Shown here piece by piece: positions 63,022-64,000 of a stretch of 64,000 nt of DNA. Numbering within the stretch: position 1 is the stretch's first letter; every line of letters begins with the position of its first letter. This DNA comes from a bacterium (GTDB lineage Bacteria > Zhuqueibacterota > QNDG01 > JAFGCO01): NCBI GenBank assembly GCA_016932575.1, contig JAFGCO010000069.1, positions 72,245 through 136,244 of the forward strand, read 5' to 3'. The notes below the pieces were generated by a model. It was not told the DNA's origin, ran no database searches, and worked only from the letters and a program-made list of their open reading frames with translations. The position numbers were made by a program, and so were the translations under genes.

Positions 63022-64000
63022 CTATCGCTCCACATTAACGCCCTGCGGGGATGAAGGTGCTTCAAGATCCAGGGTTTCATCCGGTGCACGAAACTCAAAC
63101 TTAATCGCGTCTGAAATGACAATGCCGCTCGTATTGTTGTTTAATTCCACATATCCGTTTGTTCCGCTCCTGAATAAAAATGTGCCCAGGCTGTTCCATT
63201 GACCAAAATTCTGTGTCTGATCGATTGTGACTGAAGTTCGTTTCCCCTGATCATAGACAATTTTTGCGGGAACATCAGAACTCTGATCCACGGAAGGAGA
63301 AGTGCCCCGATACCCATGCCATTCGAAAACTTCATAATAGCCCGGCAAACCGATGGTCGGCGTATAACGTGCCGTATTTTCCCCGCTTCCGGCATTACAC
63401 CAGGCATGGCCATAAGGCTGGAAGGGACCATAATCCCGGTTATTATAAAAAGCATAATATTTTTCTCCGTCTGAAGTCAAGTCCCAGGTACCGACATATT
63501 GAACCGGCTCCGAACCGGGCGATGTCTGATTGTTTTCATTGTTGTCCACAATAATCGGGGTAATTAAAGTCATCGGCTTTCTGAACAGCATGGAACCCTC
63601 TCCGAACACTTCCGGATCCTTCCAGCTGGCTATCGCAATATCTCCCCACAAAATCAGGGGATCGGCATCCGTCACTGCTTCACCATTGTTGAACACCGGA
63701 TCCTGACCGCCGCGGAAACGGTAATAGAGCGATCCGCTCACCGGATCATGGGCCGCCAGTTCGGAAGCACTCACCGTCTGCTCCAGGCCGGTGGCATTGA
63801 CCACGCTGACGCCGTGATCGAAATACCGCACCCAGACGCCTTCTGCATAAGGACTACCGGACGACAACAATTTATCTGGAATCATGATCATATCACTGAC
63901 CGGGTATCCCAGCTTGCCCTTGGCCTCAAATTCATCGTAAAAATGCTGATTTCCGTGATGCCCGGGTCCGCCCGGTCCGTAATCCTCGTTCCCTTCATCC
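63022..64000 (-). CDS. Exported protein with golvesin-C-like domain, 5' end cut by window edge
   Basis: The frame is open to the right edge of the window, so the N-terminus is missing; about 325 residues are visible. The C-terminal half (about residues 190-315) has a golvesin C-terminal-like beta domain: GLPGYYEVFEWHGYRG, KRTSVTIDQTQNFGQWNSLG, GIVISDAIKFEF. The first half has DYGPGGPGHHGNQHFYDEFE and LGYPVSDMIMIPDKLL with no recognised family. It ends at APSSPQGVNVER, a sequence typical of the start of an Fn3 domain, so the tail may be missing. It is probably a secreted or wall-associated carbohydrate-active protein. Confidence 0.7.
   Translation of the reverse strand, partial: DEGNEDYGPGGPGHHGNQHFYDEFEAKGKLGYPVSDMIMIPDKLLSSGSPYAEGVWVRYFDHGVSVVNATGLEQTVSASELAAHDPVSGSLYYRFRGGQDPVFNNGEAVTDADPLILWGDIAIASWKDPEVFGEGSMLFRKPMTLITPIIVDNNENNQTSPGSEPVQYVGTWDLTSDGEKYYAFYNNRDYGPFQPYGHAWCNAGSGENTARYTPTIGLPGYYEVFEWHGYRGTSPSVDQSSDVPAKIVYDQGKRTSVTIDQTQNFGQWNSLGTFLFRSGTNGYVELNNNTSGIVISDAIKFEFRAPDETLDLEAPSSPQGVNVER

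Overview
This window comes from a Gram-negative, outer-membrane bacterium of moderate to low GC. It is most likely a member of the FCB superphylum, such as the KSB1/Calditrichota-like candidate phyla; this placement is inferred. The supporting signs are gingipain-type C25 peptidases, secreted proteins with C-terminal FlgD/type-IX-like sorting domains, a PorV-type barrel protein, a Bat aerotolerance operon, and lipoproteins with clear lipoboxes. No rRNA, tRNA or CRISPR array was recognised. Most genes lie on the minus strand.

Layout. 1-2970: an edge-truncated exported protein, a MITE/REP-like repeat field, a DUF3326 gene flanked by two diverged 40-bp direct repeats, and small uncertain ORFs. 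2974-11475: a secretome island with a giant C25 peptidase, a GH35-type glycosidase and a smaller C25 peptidase carrying a sorting tail. 12055-15480: a CDP-alcohol phosphatidyltransferase, then the ammonium operon glnK-amtB-TorF porin behind a sigma54-type promoter. 16033-24005: an ACT-containing protein of unknown role, a Na/Ca exchanger, pyrE, pyrF, a PAS histidine kinase and threonine aldolase. 24182-26656: a plus-strand cassette with a strong promoter and long leader encoding a 61-residue membrane peptide, a multi-spanning membrane protein and a sigma54-activator-like AAA+ protein that has lost GAFTGA. 27083-30653: a LacI-type sensor domain without a DNA-binding domain, and an M6 metalloprotease.

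30672-42169: a complete Bat/MoxR operon (MoxR, DUF58, two VWA proteins, BatC, BatD, BatE) with extra BatD-like and lipoprotein members. 42227-49343: the chaperone operon grpE-dnaJ-fmdB-dnaK-hsp20-small membrane protein-clpB. Upstream of it, a second hsp20 has a perfect sigma54 -24/-12 promoter and an inverted-repeat candidate enhancer. 50205-53266: HtrA with Glu at the catalytic Asp position, a YugP-type membrane protease and an exported protein. 53599-61434: a two-gene surface operon pairing a 1642-residue VWA/DUF11 protein with a PorV-CARDB-OmpA-OmpA fusion. 61564-64000: a glycosyltransferase and an edge-truncated exported protein with a golvesin-C-like domain.

Three themes stand out. Sigma54 appears to control nitrogen uptake and, unusually, a small heat-shock protein. 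The region is rich in cell-surface and protease functions. Recurring purine-rich word-like repeats sit directly 3' of several genes and spill into their C-termini.
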